Positions 25,475-34,955 of a stretch of DNA of 45,944 nt are shown here, piece after piece. Both the position numbers and the translations under genes were made by a program. The DNA is from Bacteroidota bacterium (GTDB lineage: Bacteria > Bacteroidota > Bacteroidia > Cytophagales > Cyclobacteriaceae), in the NCBI GenBank assembly GCA_027592755.1, contig JAQCLE010000025.1, forward strand, positions 1 through 45,944, read 5' to 3'. Positions within the stretch are counted from its first letter, which is position 1; each line of letters starts with the position of its first letter. The notes beneath the pieces are model-generated. The model was given only the letters and a program-made list of their open reading frames with translations, was not told where the DNA came from and searched no databases.

Positions 25475-27616
25475 TTAGAGTGCAAAACAGTAATATGAGT
25501 CCCCTGGTGGGGTTCCTGGAATTCCTCCTCCTCCGGCCGCAATAATAACAAATTGTTTACCATCAACTTCAAAGGTGGCAGGAGTGGCGTATGCACCGGC
25601 ATCCAGTTGAAATTCCCAGAGCATCTCTCCGGTATCTTTGTCAAAGGCACGGAAACGCTCATCCATCGTCGCACCGATAAAGACCAGGCCCCCTGCAGTT
25701 ACCAATGGTCCACCCAGGTTAAACGTACCAGTAGGGTCATAACCCAAGGCTTCCAACTCCACATAGGTACCTAAAGGCACTTGCCAGTCTATCTTCCCGG
25801 AATCCAAATCAATAGCTGAAAGGGCTCCCCAGGGGCGCTTGTTTATTGGATATCCCCGATCATCTTTAATTTCATGATGCCCGGTAGCAATCCAGGGAAT
25901 ATTATTCGTAAATGTCAAACCAATTTGACGGGCATCAAGTTGTATTTCTTTACCTGTATTATTGAGAAACGAAATGATAGCTTCTTTTTCAACTGAATTG
26001 AGTTGAGAGAATTTTGGCATTAAACCTTTCCCATTTTCAAGGGTTGTTTTGATTTCATCCGATGTCCTTGTTGGGGCAATTTGTAGAAGATTTGCAAAAG
26101 AAGGTGCACTTGCCATACCGCTTTGTTGATTTCTACCGTGACAAATAGAACACCTGGCCTGATATATTCTCAGGCCCAGGTCATGTTGGGTTATTTGCTC
26201 AACCTCAGATGCTGGAAACATGGAAATCCATTCAGCTTCATTGCTGTTATTGATATACAGCATCCTGTTTAATGGGTCGTAAGCCCCACCTCCCCAGTCA
26301 GTACCCCCGTTGAATTGAGGGAGTATTAATGCTTCTTTTCTATTCGGAGGCCTGAAAATACTCCCGAATTCCATGTTTTTAGTTAAGTCTTTTACATAAG
26401 CGGTGGCTTCTTCAGTGAGATCAGTAATATCGGCCTCAAAAAATCCTTGCTGCGAATAACGTAAAGACTTTGGAGGGAATGGTTGTGTAGGCCATGTTTC
26501 TTCCCTGGGGATATCGCTTTGTTCCACGGGAATTTCCTCAATAGGAAAAATTGGCTCACCTGTATCACGATCAAGAACAAACAGATGTCCCATTTTGGTT
26601 GGCTGAGCAATTGCGTCAACAAGCTTTCCATCTTTCTTAACTTGAACAAGGTTTGGAGCACATGGTATATCATAATCCCAAATATCATGATGGACCACCT
26701 GGTAATGCCAGATTTTCTCTCCTGTGGCGGCATCTAAAGCCAAAACACAATTGGCGTAGAGGTTTTTACCGATCCGGTCGCCTCCCCAATGATCATAGGC
26801 TGCTGATCCTGTGCCACAATATATAACTCCCCGGGCTTCGTCCATTGTAATTCCTCCCCATGAATTTGCCCCACCTGCTTTCTCCCATGCCTCCGCCGGC
26901 CAGGTTTCATATCCAGGTTCACCTGGAAGTGGTATGGTATGAAATGTCCATTCGATTGCACCGGTTCTCACGTTAAATGCCCTTATATAACCGGGAGCTG
27001 CCGGCCCGGGACCTTCACCTACTGTTGACCCTAAAACATACAAGTTGTTAAAAATTACTCCGGGTGTAGTAGACTTCCCTCGGTTGTCCTCATCACGATT
27101 GAGCCCTTCTTTCAAGTTAACCTTCCCATCAACCCCGAATGAACTAATCAACCTCCCATCGCTGGCGTCTAAACAATAAAGAAAGATTCCTTTTGCAAAG
27201 AAAATCCTGGAAGAGTCGTTTTCCTCCCAATATGCAAGTCCTCGATTGGTACCCCGAATTGTTGTTCCTGGATCGGGGTCATACCTCCAGATTTCAGAAC
27301 CATTGCGTGCATTTAATGCAATCACCGAGACGTTAGGAGAAGTGAGGTAGATCCTATCTTGAACAATAAGAGGATTGCATTCAATTACTGAACGACGTGA
27401 ATCTTTTAGGTCACCAGTTACGAACTTCCAATTGACGGCCAGGTCCTTAACGTTTTGCTTATTTATTTGGTCAAGTGCTGAGTACTTGGAACCCATTTTG
27501 TCACCATTGTAGTGAGACCAGGAATGATAAGGATAATCATCGGTTTTATTTCTACAACCAGTAGTGATGAGCAGCAGGGCTGAAAATGTTAAAAATTTGG
27601 AATATCTTGAAATCAT
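25475..27616 (-). CDS. PQQ-dependent dehydrogenase lipoprotein with inserted cytochrome c domain
   Basis: I choose the ATG at 27616 (713 aa): it gives a lipoprotein signal ending LLLITTGC (C21), whereas an ATG at 27667 adds residues that overlap the upstream gene. The protein is a PQQ beta-propeller, with WAVN-type blades, GEKIWHYQVVHHDIWDYD (the membrane glucose dehydrogenase-type motif), NGGTDWGGGAYDP and a final DKDTGEMLWEFQL-DAGAYATPATF blade. Between blades, at about residues 480-570, lies a heme c domain with CSICH (C489, C492, H493). It is likely an alcohol, sugar or polyol dehydrogenase passing electrons from PQQ to its own heme. PQQ synthesis genes are not in the window. Confidence 0.9.
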   Translation of the reverse strand: MISRYSKFLTFSALLLITTGCRNKTDDYPYHSWSHYNGDKMGSKYSALDQINKQNVKDLAVNWKFVTGDLKDSRRSVIECNPLIVQDRIYLTSPNVSVIALNARNGSEIWRYDPDPGTTIRGTNRGLAYWEENDSSRIFFAKGIFLYCLDASDGRLISSFGVDGKVNLKEGLNRDEDNRGKSTTPGVIFNNLYVLGSTVGEGPGPAAPGYIRAFNVRTGAIEWTFHTIPLPGEPGYETWPAEAWEKAGGANSWGGITMDEARGVIYCGTGSAAYDHWGGDRIGKNLYANCVLALDAATGEKIWHYQVVHHDIWDYDIPCAPNLVQVKKDGKLVDAIAQPTKMGHLFVLDRDTGEPIFPIEEIPVEQSDIPREETWPTQPFPPKSLRYSQQGFFEADITDLTEEATAYVKDLTKNMEFGSIFRPPNRKEALILPQFNGGTDWGGGAYDPLNRMLYINNSNEAEWISMFPASEVEQITQHDLGLRIYQARCSICHGRNQQSGMASAPSFANLLQIAPTRTSDEIKTTLENGKGLMPKFSQLNSVEKEAIISFLNNTGKEIQLDARQIGLTFTNNIPWIATGHHEIKDDRGYPINKRPWGALSAIDLDSGKIDWQVPLGTYVELEALGYDPTGTFNLGGPLVTAGGLVFIGATMDERFRAFDKDTGEMLWEFQLDAGAYATPATFEVDGKQFVIIAAGGGGIPGTPPGDSYYCFAL

Positions 27617-27632
27617 CAGTTGCTTATCAGGG

Positions 27633-28478
27633 TTATTTCCATGATTTGACCTCTTTTTCCCGATCATAAATCACTTCACCATCCTCATTCCATTCCTTGG
27701 TGATAAAAGGAGTAAATTCATTTTCAAATGGATCTTCAGGATACTGGACTTCTCGTTTACGACGATTTCTCTGGAGATAGTATTCACGCCATAGCCCAAT
27801 TTTATAATCGAATTTGTATTCGCCAATTACTGCTATTTGACCATTTTCATGAAAGGCATAATATTCACCATCCTTCTCTCCATAGTGGACTGGAATAATT
27901 TCTCTCATTTTTCTCGCTTCCTGGTCTTCATAATAGGCGACTTTTGATTCTTTTGGCCACCCTTTATACCATTTTTTCTTTTCCTGAAGAATGTCGTATT
28001 TATTGAATCTCATCCAACGCCCATGTTTGGTGCCTTTATAGAAAATTCCTTCTTCTATTAGTTGATTGCCCATCATTTTAGCATATGGGCCATGTAAAAT
28101 ACCGGCATATTTTTTATTGATATTTCTCGAGTTTACAATTTTCCTTTTTTTGAAATCGTACCAGTAAGTATTTCTTACATACGGATCGGGCTCCTGAAAT
28201 TCTTTTAAGTAATAAAAAAGTTCAATGACCTGGTCATCACCAAAACCAGACCTGGCGAACCCTTTCTTGGTTTTTATGCCGTAAAAAACATTTTTCTTTC
28301 GCTTTTTCTTTTTCAGTTCAACAGGCTCATCATCTTCGTCCTCTTCTCCGAGATCAATGGTCAAAGGGGATTCATAATTTATCTCAAAGAGTCTGTCAGT
28401 ATCAACTGGTTCCATGTTGTCCTGGGCATTTGAGATGATAGGGATGAAAAGAAGCAGAGTTATTAAAACGTATTTCAT
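27633..28478 (-). CDS. secreted MORN-repeat (YwqK-like) protein
   Basis: A signal peptide ending about SNAQ is followed by an acidic stretch (EEDEDDEP), a lysine-rich patch (KKKKRKKN) and several MORN-like repeats of the form G-x-W-x-x-Y (KHGRWMRFNKYD, EKDGEYYAFHENGQIA, YKIGLWREYY). Such proteins are often labelled YwqK family antitoxin components by similarity, but a toxin-antitoxin role is unproven and no toxin is adjacent. It is 16 bp upstream of the PQQ dehydrogenase and probably in the same operon; a partner role with it is only inference. Confidence 0.8.
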   Translation of the reverse strand: MKYVLITLLLFIPIISNAQDNMEPVDTDRLFEINYESPLTIDLGEEDEDDEPVELKKKKRKKNVFYGIKTKKGFARSGFGDDQVIELFYYLKEFQEPDPYVRNTYWYDFKKRKIVNSRNINKKYAGILHGPYAKMMGNQLIEEGIFYKGTKHGRWMRFNKYDILQEKKKWYKGWPKESKVAYYEDQEARKMREIIPVHYGEKDGEYYAFHENGQIAVIGEYKFDYKIGLWREYYLQRNRRKREVQYPEDPFENEFTPFITKEWNEDGEVIYDREKEVKSWK

Positions 28479-28573
28479 TTCAAGAATATTTATAACCGAA
28501 ACGCTAATCAGTTTTATAAAGTGTTTTCTGAAATTGTTATATTATCATACCGTGTCTTTTTAAAAGTAAGGTT

Positions 28574-29155
28574 TTGAACCCAATTTTCTTTCCATCACCA
28601 GCCGAATTTAAAAAATGGTTATTGGCTAACCATGATAAATTAAGAGAGCAATGGATAGGCTTTCATAAAAAAGGCACGGGATTACATAGTATTTCCTGGC
28701 CTGAATCTGTGGATCAAGCACTTTGCTTTGGATGGATTGACGGACTGAGGAAAAGAATTGATGAAGAATCATACATGATCAGGTTTACACCACGGAAAAA
28801 AGACAGCTACTGGAGTAAGGTGAATATTGACCGGGTGGCTGAATTGAAAAAGTTAGGCCTGATGGAACTTCCGGGCCTTGAAGCGTTCTCCCACCGGAAA
28901 CCAGAGAAATCAAAACAGGCATCATATGAGCAAAAGGAGCTCAAACTTGATCCAAATTTTGAGAAGTTATTGAGATTGAATAAAAGCGCCTGGTGTAATT
29001 TCAATAATAAAGCGCCCTCTTATCGCAAGCAATGCATTTGGTGGGTGATGAGCGCCAAGAAACAGGAAACCCGACAGCGACGCATGAATCAATTGATTGA
29101 ATCGTCTCACAAAAAAGAACTTATTGCACCTCTCAAGTGGACAGAAAAAAAGTGA
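28574..29155 (+). CDS. YdeI/OmpD-associated family protein
   Basis: The start is a TTG at 28574. I accept it because FFPSPAEFKKWLLANHDKL is the conserved N-terminus of the family and there is no ATG before it. The family signature PESVDQALCFGWIDGLRK is present with FTPRKKDSYWSKVN downstream. Members occur widely in bacteria, are small and cytoplasmic, and are sometimes called bacteriocin-protection proteins; molecular function is unknown. At 193 aa it is complete. The stop codon lies within a terminator stem shared with htpG. Confidence 0.88.
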   Translation: MNPIFFPSPAEFKKWLLANHDKLREQWIGFHKKGTGLHSISWPESVDQALCFGWIDGLRKRIDEESYMIRFTPRKKDSYWSKVNIDRVAELKKLGLMELPGLEAFSHRKPEKSKQASYEQKELKLDPNFEKLLRLNKSAWCNFNNKAPSYRKQCIWWVMSAKKQETRQRRMNQLIESSHKKELIAPLKWTEKK

Positions 29156-29186
29156 GGAAAACACCCTCACTTTCTCATCTTTTTTA
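29149..29186. terminator. bidirectional terminator between the YdeI-like gene and htpG
   Basis: A perfect 9-bp stem, AAAGTGAGG (29149-29157) with CCTCACTTT (29165-29173), surrounds a 7-nt loop. On the minus strand it is followed by seven T residues, and on the plus strand by a T-run a few bases further on. The TGA of the YdeI-like gene is inside the stem. Confidence 0.85.
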
Positions 29187-29201
29187 AATGAAACAACAAT
29201 C

Positions 29202-31094
29202 TTAATCCGATGCAAGTTCGACACTCCTCTTTATAAACGACGTTAAGTCGCTTCCAGAAAGCATGTTTTGTGAAAGCAGGGCCAAATCATAAGCCTGTTT
29301 CGCATAAGTTGTCTTGTCTTTTTCTTTCTTAGCTTTCAGTATCTTATTAATGATGGAGTGGTTTCCATTAATGCTGGCAGTAAAATGATCTGGCATGTTA
29401 CCCATCATCATCATGCCGCCCCCACCTGTTTTCGACATCTCCTTCATTCGTCTCATGAACTCCGGCATGGTTAAAATTACAGGCATATCATCGGTGGATA
29501 ATGATTCAACATTTACCGTCACATTTTTGTCGCTGATTGCCTTTTCAAAAACTGCTTTAATGTCTTCTTTTTCCTTATCAGACAGAACAGTTTCTTTCTT
29601 TTCTTCCTTATTAATCAACTTATCAAGAATGTCTGCATCAACCCGCTGCATGCTTGAATTCTCCAGTTTGGATTCAACATGGTTAATAAAATGGCTGTCA
29701 AGAACACCCTCCAGTTTTAACACATCGTAACCTCGATTTTTTGCTGTTTGGATGTACGCATCTTGTTTAGCAGCATCTGTAGTATATAGGTGGACTACTT
29801 TTTTGTCTTTGTCAGTTTGATTCTCTTTGATATGATCCGCATATTCTTTAAAAGTGAAATGTTTGCCTTCAATGTTTTCAAATAATGCAAAATCCTTGGC
29901 TTTCTCGTAAAACTTTTCTTCAGAAATCATCCCATATTTTACGAAAATGCCTATGTCACTCCACTTTTGCTCGAATGATTGACGGTCTTTTTTGAAAAGC
30001 TCGGCAAGCTTATCAGCTACTTTTTTGGTGATGTAGGAGTTGATCTTTTTAACACTACTATCTGATTGGAGATAACTCCTTGACACGTTCAATGGAATAT
30101 CCGGAGAATCAATGACCCCATGAAGTAGCATCAGGAATTCAGGCACTATGTCCTTTACTTCATCAGTAATAAAAACTTGTCGTGAGTACAGCTGTATTTT
30201 GTTTTTCTGGACTTCGAAATCGTTCTTGATTTTTGGAAAATAAAGTACCCCGGTCAGGTTAAACGGGTAGTCAACATTCAAGTGTATCCAGAAAAGCGGT
30301 TCTTCGGAGAAAGGGTAGAGTTCCCTATAAAAATTCTTATAATCCTCGTCCTTAAGATCAGTAGGAGTTTTCGTCCATATTGGGTTGGAATTGTTTACAA
30401 TGTTGTCAACATCAATGGACTTGTATTTGGCCTTACCTTCCTTGTCCTTCCCATCCTCAATACTCTCGCTCTTAGTGCCAAACTTGATTGGAACAGGCAT
30501 GAACTTAGCATATTTATCCAGGATGCCCTGAATCCTGAATTTGTCAACAAACTCTTTCGAATCTTTGTTAATATGAAGTATTATTTCGCTACCCCTTTGC
30601 TTTTTTGTAGCCGCAGATATTTCAAATTCCGTGCTCCCATCACATTCCCAGTGCACAGCTTTGGCTCCCTTTTGGTAGGATAATGATTTTATTTCAACCT
30701 TATTAGATACCATAAAGGCCGAATAAAAACCAAGGCCAAACTTGCCGATGATCTCATTTGCATCTTTGGCGTCTTTAAATTTCTCTACGAACTCGGTGGC
30801 ACCTGAAAATGCAATTTGATTGATATATTTTTTTATTTCCTCGGCTGTCATCCCCAGGCCTCGGTCCTCTATTGTAATTGTTTTCTTTTTTTCATCGAAA
30901 CTGACATTGATAGTTAAATCACCCAATTCTCCCTGGTATTCACCCAGTGTAGCTAAACGCTTTATTTTTTGTGTGGCATCAACTGCATTTGAAACAAGTT
31001 CCCGGAGAAAAATTTCATGATCTGAATAGAGAAATTTCTTTATGATCGGAAATATATTCTCAGTGTTGATTGAAATTGTACCTTTTTCTTGCAT
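29202..31094 (-). CDS. htpG: molecular chaperone HtpG (Hsp90)
   Basis: A 630-residue Hsp90. The GHKL ATPase domain contains the lid-proximal glutamate E32 and N36 in FLRELVSNAVDA, the ATP-lid motif EDRGLGM (76-82) and GKFGLGFYSAFMV (118-130). The middle domain holds the catalytic arginine region NVSRSYLQSD, and the C-terminal dimer domain a Met/Gly-rich stretch (KTGGGGMMMMGNMPDHF). It is full length and normal for Bacteroidota. It stands alone, convergent with the YdeI-like gene and divergent from metK. Confidence 0.97.
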   Translation of the reverse strand: MQEKGTISINTENIFPIIKKFLYSDHEIFLRELVSNAVDATQKIKRLATLGEYQGELGDLTINVSFDEKKKTITIEDRGLGMTAEEIKKYINQIAFSGATEFVEKFKDAKDANEIIGKFGLGFYSAFMVSNKVEIKSLSYQKGAKAVHWECDGSTEFEISAATKKQRGSEIILHINKDSKEFVDKFRIQGILDKYAKFMPVPIKFGTKSESIEDGKDKEGKAKYKSIDVDNIVNNSNPIWTKTPTDLKDEDYKNFYRELYPFSEEPLFWIHLNVDYPFNLTGVLYFPKIKNDFEVQKNKIQLYSRQVFITDEVKDIVPEFLMLLHGVIDSPDIPLNVSRSYLQSDSSVKKINSYITKKVADKLAELFKKDRQSFEQKWSDIGIFVKYGMISEEKFYEKAKDFALFENIEGKHFTFKEYADHIKENQTDKDKKVVHLYTTDAAKQDAYIQTAKNRGYDVLKLEGVLDSHFINHVESKLENSSMQRVDADILDKLINKEEKKETVLSDKEKEDIKAVFEKAISDKNVTVNVESLSTDDMPVILTMPEFMRRMKEMSKTGGGGMMMMGNMPDHFTASINGNHSIINKILKAKKEKDKTTYAKQAYDLALLSQNMLSGSDLTSFIKRSVELASD

Positions 31095-31210
31095 GACTTA
31101 ATGGCTTATTATTATGAACAAGCTGGGCTTTTCAAATTTTGTTCCAATAGATTGTTGGGTGACATCTTGGCAGAGACTCATGTAATTTCTTATCCAGACA
31201 GAATTTTTCA

Positions 31211-31240
31211 TTGTTGAATTTAGATAGCTCACTAACTTTG
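31211..31240 (+). promoter_or_regulatory. metK promoter (-33 TTG, -7 TAACTTTG)
   Basis: TTG at 31211-31213 and TAACTTTG at 31233-31240, separated by 19 bp, match the Bacteroidota -33/-7 consensus exactly. Transcription should start near 31247, leaving a leader of about 20 nt before the ATG at 31268. There is no room for a SAM riboswitch. Confidence 0.75.
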
Positions 31241-31267
31241 CGGTTATCAAATTTAAAAAAAACCATA

Positions 31268-32545
31268 ATGTCATATTTATTCACTTCGGAGTCAGTATCC
31301 GAAGGCCATCCTGATAAAGTTGCTGATCAGATTTCGGATGCCATTCTTGATGCCATGTTGAAACAGGATCCAGATTCCAGGGTAGCATGCGAAACATTTG
31401 TAACAACGGGTCTAGTGGTCGTGGGTGGTGAGATCACAACGAAGGCATATGTTGAAATCCAGGATGTTGTGAGGGAAACGATTAGAAAAATTGGTTATAA
31501 CCATGACGATTACCAATTTGATGCGGAATCATGCGGTGTTATGGTAACTCTGCATAGTCAGTCTCCGGATATTGCGCAGGGTGTCGATGAAGGCAAGGGT
31601 GTAGATAAAGAACAGGGAGCGGGGGATCAGGGAATGATGTTTGGTTATGCCAGCAATGAAACCGCTGAATTTATGCCCATGGCGCTGTCATTTTCTCACA
31701 GGCTGGTTAAGGAATTGGCAAACATAAGGAAAAATGAACCTGAATTATTGTCATACCTAAGACCCGATAGCAAAGCTCAGGTTACCATTGAATATGAAGG
31801 AGGAAAACCACAAAGAGTTCATACGGTCGTGGTCTCCACGCAGCATGCCCCATTCGATTCGGATGAAGAAAGGATGCTTCAGAAAATCAGGAAAGATGTA
31901 ATTGAGCTTGTTGTTCCAAGAGTTGTCCCTGCTAATCTTTTGGATGATCGTACCATTTATCACATCAATCCAACGGGTAAATTTGTAATCGGTGGACCTC
32001 ATGGGGATGCTGGCCTTACAGGCCGTAAGATTATTGTGGACACTTATGGTGGAAAGGGGGGTCATGGAGGAGGAGCATTCTCTGGAAAGGATTCTTCAAA
32101 AGTAGATCGCAGTGCGGCTTATGCTTCACGACATATTGCTAAGAATATTGTTGCAGCAGGAGTAGCGGATGAAGCGCTTATTCAGGTCGCCTATGCAATT
32201 GGTCTTTCTAATCCAATTTCATTGAATATTAACACTTATGGTACTGCCAAAGTGAATTTTTCTGATGAAGAAATTGCTGAAAAGGTTTCATTGATTTTCG
32301 ATATGAGACCAAAGGCAATTGTCGAAAGGTTTGGTTTAAAGAATCCTATTTTTTCAGAAACTGCCGCTTATGGTCATATGGGTAGAGAGTCATTTTCAAG
32401 ACCAACAGAAATTATCAGATTGGTGACTAAGAAAAATGGTTCGCAGACTCAAGAATTGAGAACCAAGGAGATGAAGGATATTGAGTTCTTTGGCTGGGAA
32501 AAGATCGACTATGTTGACAAGGTAAAAAGTGCTTTTGGGCTCTAG
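31268..32545 (+). CDS. metK: S-adenosylmethionine synthetase
   Basis: MetK makes S-adenosylmethionine from methionine and ATP. The start [20 protein letters not shown] is canonical, as are [12 protein letters not shown] (the loop region), [20 protein letters not shown] and [20 protein letters not shown] use the ATG at 31268 (425 aa). An in-frame TTG at 31211 adds 19 residues, but it is the -33 promoter element itself, so it cannot be translated from this promoter. The gene is probably monocistronic. Confidence 0.98.
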   Translation: MSYLFTSESVSEGHPDKVADQISDAILDAMLKQDPDSRVACETFVTTGLVVVGGEITTKAYVEIQDVVRETIRKIGYNHDDYQFDAESCGVMVTLHSQSPDIAQGVDEGKGVDKEQGAGDQGMMFGYASNETAEFMPMALSFSHRLVKELANIRKNEPELLSYLRPDSKAQVTIEYEGGKPQRVHTVVVSTQHAPFDSDEERMLQKIRKDVIELVVPRVVPANLLDDRTIYHINPTGKFVIGGPHGDAGLTGRKIIVDTYGGKGGHGGGAFSGKDSSKVDRSAAYASRHIAKNIVAAGVADEALIQVAYAIGLSNPISLNINTYGTAKVNFSDEEIAEKVSLIFDMRPKAIVERFGLKNPIFSETAAYGHMGRESFSRPTEIIRLVTKKNGSQTQELRTKEMKDIEFFGWEKIDYVDKVKSAFGL

Positions 32546-32646
32546 GCCAATGGCCCTTACCGGCCAGGATACTAAAAGTTCTTAAATACCCGATCGTGCA
32601 ATAAATTGATCTACTAGCCAACGCTCTCTCAGTTTGACAAACAAGA

Positions 32647-33798
32647 ATGCTATCCTGTCAAAAAGATAAGTTTTCAATACCGGAAGGCGTACATTTTCTC
32701 AATTGTGCCTATATGTCTCCCCAACTAAAAAAGGTAGAGGAAGCAGGAATTGAAGCGTTAATGTTGAAAAATGATCCATCTAATATCAAAACCAACGATT
32801 TTTTTGAAAACAGTAATAAAATAAGGGTTGAGTTCTCAAAGATCATTAATAATAATGCTCCGGAGCAAATAGCATTAATACCCTCTGTTTCCTATGGGAT
32901 TGCCAATGTCGTCAACAACATTGCATTTTCATCTGATGATGAAATCATTTTATTAGGTGAGCAGTTTCCCAGTAACGTCTATTCATGGATTGAGAAAGCC
33001 AGGGTAACGGGGGCTCAAATCATCACGGTTTTACCGCCTGAAAATGTAATAGACCGGGGCAAAATTTGGAATGAGAGAATCCTTGAAGCCATCGGTCCAA
33101 AAACAAAAGTAGTGGCCATGTGTCAGGCACATTGGACAGATGGTACGTTATTCGATTTAAAGTCAATCAGTAGCGGAATACATGAAAAGGATGGATATCT
33201 AATTGTTGACGGAACCCAGTCTGTTGGTGCTTATCCATTTAATGTAAATGAAATTAAACCCGATGCCCTAATTTGTGCAGGCTACAAGTGGTTGATGGGT
33301 CCTTACTCCCAGGGAGTAGCTTATTTCAGCGAGAGATTTAACCGAGGCAAACCAATTGAGCACTCTTGGATTTCTAGAATGAACAGCAAAAATTTTGCTG
33401 GTTTGGTTAACTATGAAGAGCATTACGAAGCGGGGGCAATTCGATATGATTATGGTGAGAGGAGTAATTTTATCTTAAATGCCATGTTTCTGACAGCGCT
33501 GCAACAAATTAATGTGTGGGGGGTAGACAATATTCAGGAGTATTGCAAATGGATAATCGAACCTGCAGTTAAATCACTGAGCAGTCTGGGATATACTATT
33601 GAATCAGTCGAGTATAGAACTGGTCATTTATTTGGCATTAGGCTTGATAAGGACCTGGACCTCAAAAAGGTTGCAACATTGCTTAATAAGAATAATATCC
33701 AGGTCTCAGTGAGAGGTAGTGCAGTTAGGGTATCTCCTCATTTATATAATACACACGAAGATATGGAGGTATTGGTTAGGTGTTTGGCCAAATTATAG
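32647..33798 (+). CDS. class V aminotransferase-fold PLP enzyme
   Basis: A 383-residue PLP enzyme of fold type I. The PLP-binding lysine is K214 in CAGYKWLMGP, with DGTQSVGAYPF before it (D188) and H162 in QAHWTDGTLFD. The GEQFPSNVYSW motif and the N-terminal HFLNCAYMSPQL are typical of the cysteine desulfurase/isopenicillin N epimerase-like branch. No conserved catalytic cysteine loop of NifS/IscS type is obvious near residue 330, so desulfurase activity is doubtful. Neighbours give no clue; it is a free-standing enzyme of unknown substrate. Confidence 0.85.
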   Translation: MLSCQKDKFSIPEGVHFLNCAYMSPQLKKVEEAGIEALMLKNDPSNIKTNDFFENSNKIRVEFSKIINNNAPEQIALIPSVSYGIANVVNNIAFSSDDEIILLGEQFPSNVYSWIEKARVTGAQIITVLPPENVIDRGKIWNERILEAIGPKTKVVAMCQAHWTDGTLFDLKSISSGIHEKDGYLIVDGTQSVGAYPFNVNEIKPDALICAGYKWLMGPYSQGVAYFSERFNRGKPIEHSWISRMNSKNFAGLVNYEEHYEAGAIRYDYGERSNFILNAMFLTALQQINVWGVDNIQEYCKWIIEPAVKSLSSLGYTIESVEYRTGHLFGIRLDKDLDLKKVATLLNKNNIQVSVRGSAVRVSPHLYNTHEDMEVLVRCLAKL

Positions 33799-33808
33799 GG
33801 TCTGTATC

Positions 33809-33825
33809 TTAAAGCTTTGCTTTAA
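33809..33825 (+). terminator. short hairpin after the class V aminotransferase-fold gene
   Basis: A 7-bp perfect stem, TTAAAGC with GCTTTAA around a TTT loop, begins 10 bp after the stop codon. The downstream T tract is weak. Confidence 0.35.
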
Positions 33826-33983
33826 TTAATGAGTGACATTGATGAAAATTCTAATTATTGCAGTTACTTTGATATTAGATTGAAAAATTGAACAGCTGAT
33901 CATAACTTTTTTTAGTATACTTACCTTGATTTAAGTATTTAGAAACCAGCTGTTAACTTATTAAAAGGATTTGATGTCTGACA

Positions 33984-34934
33984 ATGACTTTATTTGACTC
34001 GGCTCTTCTTAACATCTTTTTTAATGTCCTGATACTTGTTTTTGCAATCGGTCTTCTATGGAAGGGGGCTGATGAATTAGTTGAATCTGCAAGCAGAATT
34101 GCTGCAACTTTTGGAGTTTCCGATCTGGTTATCGGTTTAACAGTTGTAGCATTTGGAACGTCAGCCCCTGAATTTGCCGTTACATTAAATGCGTCCTTTA
34201 ACGGCCAACCAGATATTTCTGTTGGAAACATCGTAGGATCAAACATTTTCAACCTGGGTTTTATATTGGGCTCGGTTGCCATAATAAAGACTATCCATGC
34301 GACTAGGAAATTAGTGTATCGCGATGGCATTTTTATGATTCTTGTGACGTTTTTGTTACTTGCCATTTTCTATGATTTAAAACTTGAGAGATGGGAGGGA
34401 ATATGCCTTTTTTCATTGCTTTTGGGATATTTAGCCTTTCTGTTCATTAATAAAGAACCGATTGATAACGATGACCTTCATTCAATAAGTGCAACCTGGA
34501 AGGATGCCATTATCCTGCCAGTTACCATAGGCGTGGTTGTTCTTGGAGGGCATTTACTTGTTGAATCTGCCAGTTTTCTGGCCCGCACGGCAGGAATTTC
34601 AGAATGGGTAATCGCAGTAACAATTGTAGCCGCAGGGACCTCTGCCCCGGAGATGGCTACATCTTTGAGCGCCGTTTTGAAAGGACGTCATGGCATGAGC
34701 GCTGGCAACCTAATTGGAAGTGATTTATTCAATATCCTGGGAGTATTGGGCGTTGCAGGAATGGTCAATCCACTGCCTGTTAATCCTGAAGCCTTAGGTT
34801 CATTGGCTATGCTATCCGGAATGGTCATATTGGTAGTAATATTTCTCAGGACGGGATGGAAACTTACGCGAATCGAAGGAATTATCTTATTTACGATTGG
34901 TCTGGCACGCTGGATTTTCGACTTTATGAAATAG
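33984..34934 (+). CDS. Na+/Ca2+ antiporter (CaCA family, YrbG-like)
   Basis: About ten membrane helices in 316 aa. The two inverted alpha-repeats are clear: GLTVVAFGTSAPEFAVTLN in the first half and VTIVAAGTSAPEMATSLS in the second, each followed by a glycine/asparagine-rich NIVGSNIFNLGF or NLIGSDLFNILG helix. These carry the ion-binding glutamates. It should exchange Na+ or H+ for Ca2+ across the inner membrane. It is monocistronic, convergent with rarA (21-bp gap). Confidence 0.95.
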   Translation: MTLFDSALLNIFFNVLILVFAIGLLWKGADELVESASRIAATFGVSDLVIGLTVVAFGTSAPEFAVTLNASFNGQPDISVGNIVGSNIFNLGFILGSVAIIKTIHATRKLVYRDGIFMILVTFLLLAIFYDLKLERWEGICLFSLLLGYLAFLFINKEPIDNDDLHSISATWKDAIILPVTIGVVVLGGHLLVESASFLARTAGISEWVIAVTIVAAGTSAPEMATSLSAVLKGRHGMSAGNLIGSDLFNILGVLGVAGMVNPLPVNPEALGSLAMLSGMVILVVIFLRTGWKLTRIEGIILFTIGLARWIFDFMK

Positions 34935-34955
34935 GACTCCTTGATTACATGGGTA

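Noticed and set aside
31095-31267. Possible SAM riboswitch before metK
   Set aside because: The consensus promoter leaves only about 20 nt of leader, and no multi-stem structure was seen.
33891-33954. AACAGCTG and CAGCTGTT arms 48 bp apart before the antiporter gene
   Set aside because: The core CAGCTG is itself a palindrome, so two copies in an AT-rich gap are weak evidence for an operator.
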